Part shown: in pieces, positions 5,599 to 6,937 of the stretch
How positions within the stretch are numbered: position 1 is the first letter of the stretch
Layout: each line of letters begins with the position of its first letter
Source of the DNA: Candidatus Aminicenantota bacterium
Lineage (GTDB): Bacteria > Acidobacteriota > Aminicenantia > UBA2199
Direction: 5' to 3'
Length of the DNA stretch: 6,937 bases
Assembly (NCBI GenBank): GCA_020355945.1
Contig: CP070627.1
Span: 4,943,789 to 4,950,725, forward strand
Notes under the pieces: generated by a model
Seen by the model: the letters and a program-made list of their open reading frames with translations, nothing else
What the model was told of the DNA's origin: nothing
Databases searched by the model: none
Translations under genes and position numbers: made by a program

Positions 5599-6414
5599 AT
5601 GAAACTTTTTAAAGATAATCTTATTACCATGGGACAAGGTACTCCCGTGGTCCTGCTTCATAGTTCAATGAGTTCCAAGCTCCAGTGGTACAGGCTCATG
5701 CAAACCATGAGCAGGGATCATTTGATGATTGCCGTGGATTTTTATGGGTGCGGTGGTTCTCCTTTTCCCTCTAACCCGGAGACCTTTAGCCTCGGCCATG
5801 AAATAGCATTGGTGGAATCTCTTTTAGAGGGGCTTATTCCAGGGGGTAAGCCGTTTCACATTGTTGGCCATTCCTATGGCGGAGCCGTGGGACTGCGTTT
5901 TACTTACAAAGCCCGGGAACGAATTCTCAGCTTAACTTTATTTGAACCTGTAGCCTTCCATTTGCTGCGGGGAACCGATGAAGAGGTCCTGGCTAAAGTT
6001 ATCCAGTTACAAGAAACGGTAAACAATTATATAAAACAAAATAATTACGCTGCTGCAGCGGAATATTTTATCGATTATTATAATGAAACCGGGACCTTCG
6101 CCAGTTACCCAAAAGAGATGCAGGACTTACTTTGCGTAAGTGCAAAAAAATTACCACTGGGCTTTCAAGCTTTAGTAGAAGAAGCGTTATCTCTTGAGGA
6201 TTACAGGAATATAAGCATCCCGGTTTGCCTGGTTACCGGAGGGCAGAGTCCCATTAATTCACGGCGCCCTGCTGAATTGTTAGCGGATTATCTACCCAAT
6301 TGTCGTTGTCACGTTGTCAACGGCGGCCATATGGTCCCCCTTACACAGCCTGAGTTGGTGAATCCCATCATCGAATCCTTTATCCGCCGCCACTCGGTGC
6401 AGGGACCCTGTTAG
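5599..6414 (+). CDS. Alpha/beta hydrolase-fold enzyme
   Basis: The protein has 271 residues, a normal length for a single-domain alpha/beta hydrolase. The first strand leads to the oxyanion-hole segment VVLLHSSMSS (17-26). The nucleophile elbow is GHSYGG (90-95) with Ser92, and the catalytic histidine is His244 in NGGHMVPLTQPE. The acid is uncertain: the strand before the usual site reads LVTGGQSP (211-218), with Gln216 near where an Asp is common, while Glu116 in LFEPVAF could serve instead. A cap region (about 120-195) is helix-rich. The reaction cannot be read from sequence; ester, amide or C-C hydrolysis are all possible. The ATG at 5599 is preceded in frame by TAA at 5587, so no longer version from an upstream start exists. 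It lacks a Shine-Dalgarno site. It follows the oxidase by 55 bases and could act on its product, which is inference. Confidence 0.9.
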   Translation: MKLFKDNLITMGQGTPVVLLHSSMSSKLQWYRLMQTMSRDHLMIAVDFYGCGGSPFPSNPETFSLGHEIALVESLLEGLIPGGKPFHIVGHSYGGAVGLRFTYKARERILSLTLFEPVAFHLLRGTDEEVLAKVIQLQETVNNYIKQNNYAAAAEYFIDYYNETGTFASYPKEMQDLLCVSAKKLPLGFQALVEEALSLEDYRNISIPVCLVTGGQSPINSRRPAELLADYLPNCRCHVVNGGHMVPLTQPELVNPIIESFIRRHSVQGPC

Positions 6415-6602
6415 CAGTGGCCTTTCAACTGGTTTCTCAAATTTAGAATTTCTCGGACCACCCTATAAAATCAGGCACCGTCCCCGATAAACGTAATGAA
6501 AAGCTTTTGCGGATGCTTCACGGGGCATGTTTCACGTTTTCTCGAAAAGAGCCCCCCTTATGGGGTGCCCGCGCCGCGGATCCGCCGGAGGCATTTAATC
6601 AG
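6415..6602. other. Non-coding gap with a G+C-rich block
   Basis: No convincing gene or terminator was found here. The first half has mixed composition and contains GGCACCGTCCCCG (6475-6487), a string type often seen at the edges of dispersed repeats. A G+C-rich block (about 6551-6592) follows, with CCCC/GGGG arms (6554-6565) and a 10-bp palindrome GCGGATCCGC (6576-6585). The abrupt change to an A/T-rich promoter after 6593 suggests a small repeat or inserted element, but no terminal repeats or target duplication were recognised. Confidence 0.35.
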
Positions 6603-6631
6603 TTGACATTCAATAAAGAATCCATTATAAC
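6603..6631 (+). promoter_or_regulatory. Near-consensus sigma-70 promoter for the radical SAM gene
   Basis: A perfect -35 box TTGACA (6603-6608) and -10 box TATAAC (6626-6631) are separated by 17 bases, predicting a start near 6638 and a leader of about 36 bases. It is the best promoter match in the window and suggests that the radical SAM gene is transcribed separately from the genes before it. Confidence 0.7.
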
Positions 6632-6673
6632 ATTAACGCATGTATTTTAATTTTGAATGAGGTATAAGGGAAA

Positions 6674-6937
6674 ATGCAAAGAAAATATATTTCTTTTTTA
6701 ACTCCCGAAAGTGAACCCTTTGACCCTATTTCACTGGCACATGAGACAGAAGAGATTGTATCTCGAAAGAATGCCAGGAAATACACTGATTTCTATTGCA
6801 CTGGGGTATATGGGGGGATTTCTACGGGTTATGCGGTGGGCTGCTGTTTAAGATGTGTATTTTGTTGGGTGGATTGGTCAAGAGATTTTCCTTTGGATAC
6901 CGGTGACTTTTTCACACCTGACCGGGTGTTCCGGCAA
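6674..6937 (+). CDS. Radical SAM protein, N-terminal part (cut by window end)
   Basis: An open frame starts at the ATG at 6674 and runs 88 codons to the last base without a stop. TAA lies in frame at 6665, so the start cannot be further upstream. The ribosome binding site is modest (AAGGG just before the ATG, GAGGT at 6659-6663). Around residue 57 the protein reads GYAVGCCLRCVFCWVDWSRD, which contains the radical SAM signature CxxxCxxC for a 4Fe-4S cluster that splits S-adenosylmethionine. Cys42 in the FYC segment and one extra Cys inside the motif are additional. The SPASM or other accessory region, if any, lies beyond the window, so the reaction cannot be assigned. I recall similar GYAVGCCLRC proteins in archaea and bacteria as uncharacterised radical SAM enzymes. 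The radical SAM call is firm. Confidence 0.85.
   Translation, partial: MQRKYISFLTPESEPFDPISLAHETEEIVSRKNARKYTDFYCTGVYGGISTGYAVGCCLRCVFCWVDWSRDFPLDTGDFFTPDRVFRQ

Noticed and set aside
6436..6451. Terminator after the hydrolase at AAATT/AATTT (6439-6451).
   Set aside because: The stem is only five A/T pairs with no following T-run. No convincing terminator was found for the rightward genes.
6496..6606. 36-codon + strand frame beginning ATG AAA AGC.
   Set aside because: No ribosome binding site, an odd arginine- and cysteine-rich composition that follows the G+C-rich block, and its stop lies in the -35 box of the next promoter.

Overview
The window reads as a piece of a Gram-negative-type bacterial chromosome of moderate G+C content, in the mid-forties percent by eye. 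The evidence for an outer membrane is indirect: a short exported protein carries the STN fold found at the start of secretins and TonB receptors, and two proteins have clear Sec signals. Shine-Dalgarno sites are strong, and several hand-found promoters match the sigma-70 pattern with 17-bp spacers. The mix fits an uncultured lineage such as Aminicenantes, Acidobacteriota or Desulfobacterota, but nothing here fixes the taxonomy. No phage, insertion sequence, CRISPR array, tRNA or rRNA was seen.

Left part (1-2400). A + strand gene (105-1400) encodes a membrane protein with a periplasmic rhodanese domain, about seven further membrane helices and a cytoplasmic four-cysteine cluster. It meets tail to tail, with one base between stop codons, a - strand pair: sixA (phosphohistidine phosphatase, 2371-1901) and an exported STN-domain protein (1899-1402). 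The second gene of the pair starts one base after the sixA stop, with its ribosome binding site inside sixA, so the two are probably translationally coupled.

Middle (2372-2566). A divergent promoter region serves sixA on the left and a rightward gene set on the right. It holds two convincing promoters, a perfect 14-bp tandem duplication and an 11-bp perfect inverted repeat.

Right part (2567-6414). Four genes in the same direction with short gaps (30, 49 and 55 bases): an exported helical protein of unknown function, a zinc-containing sirtuin (CobB type), an FAD-dependent L-amino-acid oxidase / tryptophan 2-monooxygenase-like enzyme, and an alpha/beta hydrolase. The oxidase keeps the arginine that binds an amino-acid carboxylate, so an amino acid is the likely substrate. 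The hydrolase could act on its product, but this is inference. The hydrolase also seems to have its own promoter, placed so that transcription would begin at the ATG, which would make a leaderless mRNA.

Right end (6415-6937). A 259-base gap includes a G+C-rich block that looks unlike its surroundings. It is followed by a near-consensus promoter and the first 88 codons of a radical SAM protein cut off by the window edge.

No single known system explains the whole window. The parts most worth a second look are the oxidase/hydrolase pair, the leaderless promoter, the rhodanese protein with its cysteine cluster, and the sixA/STN pair.
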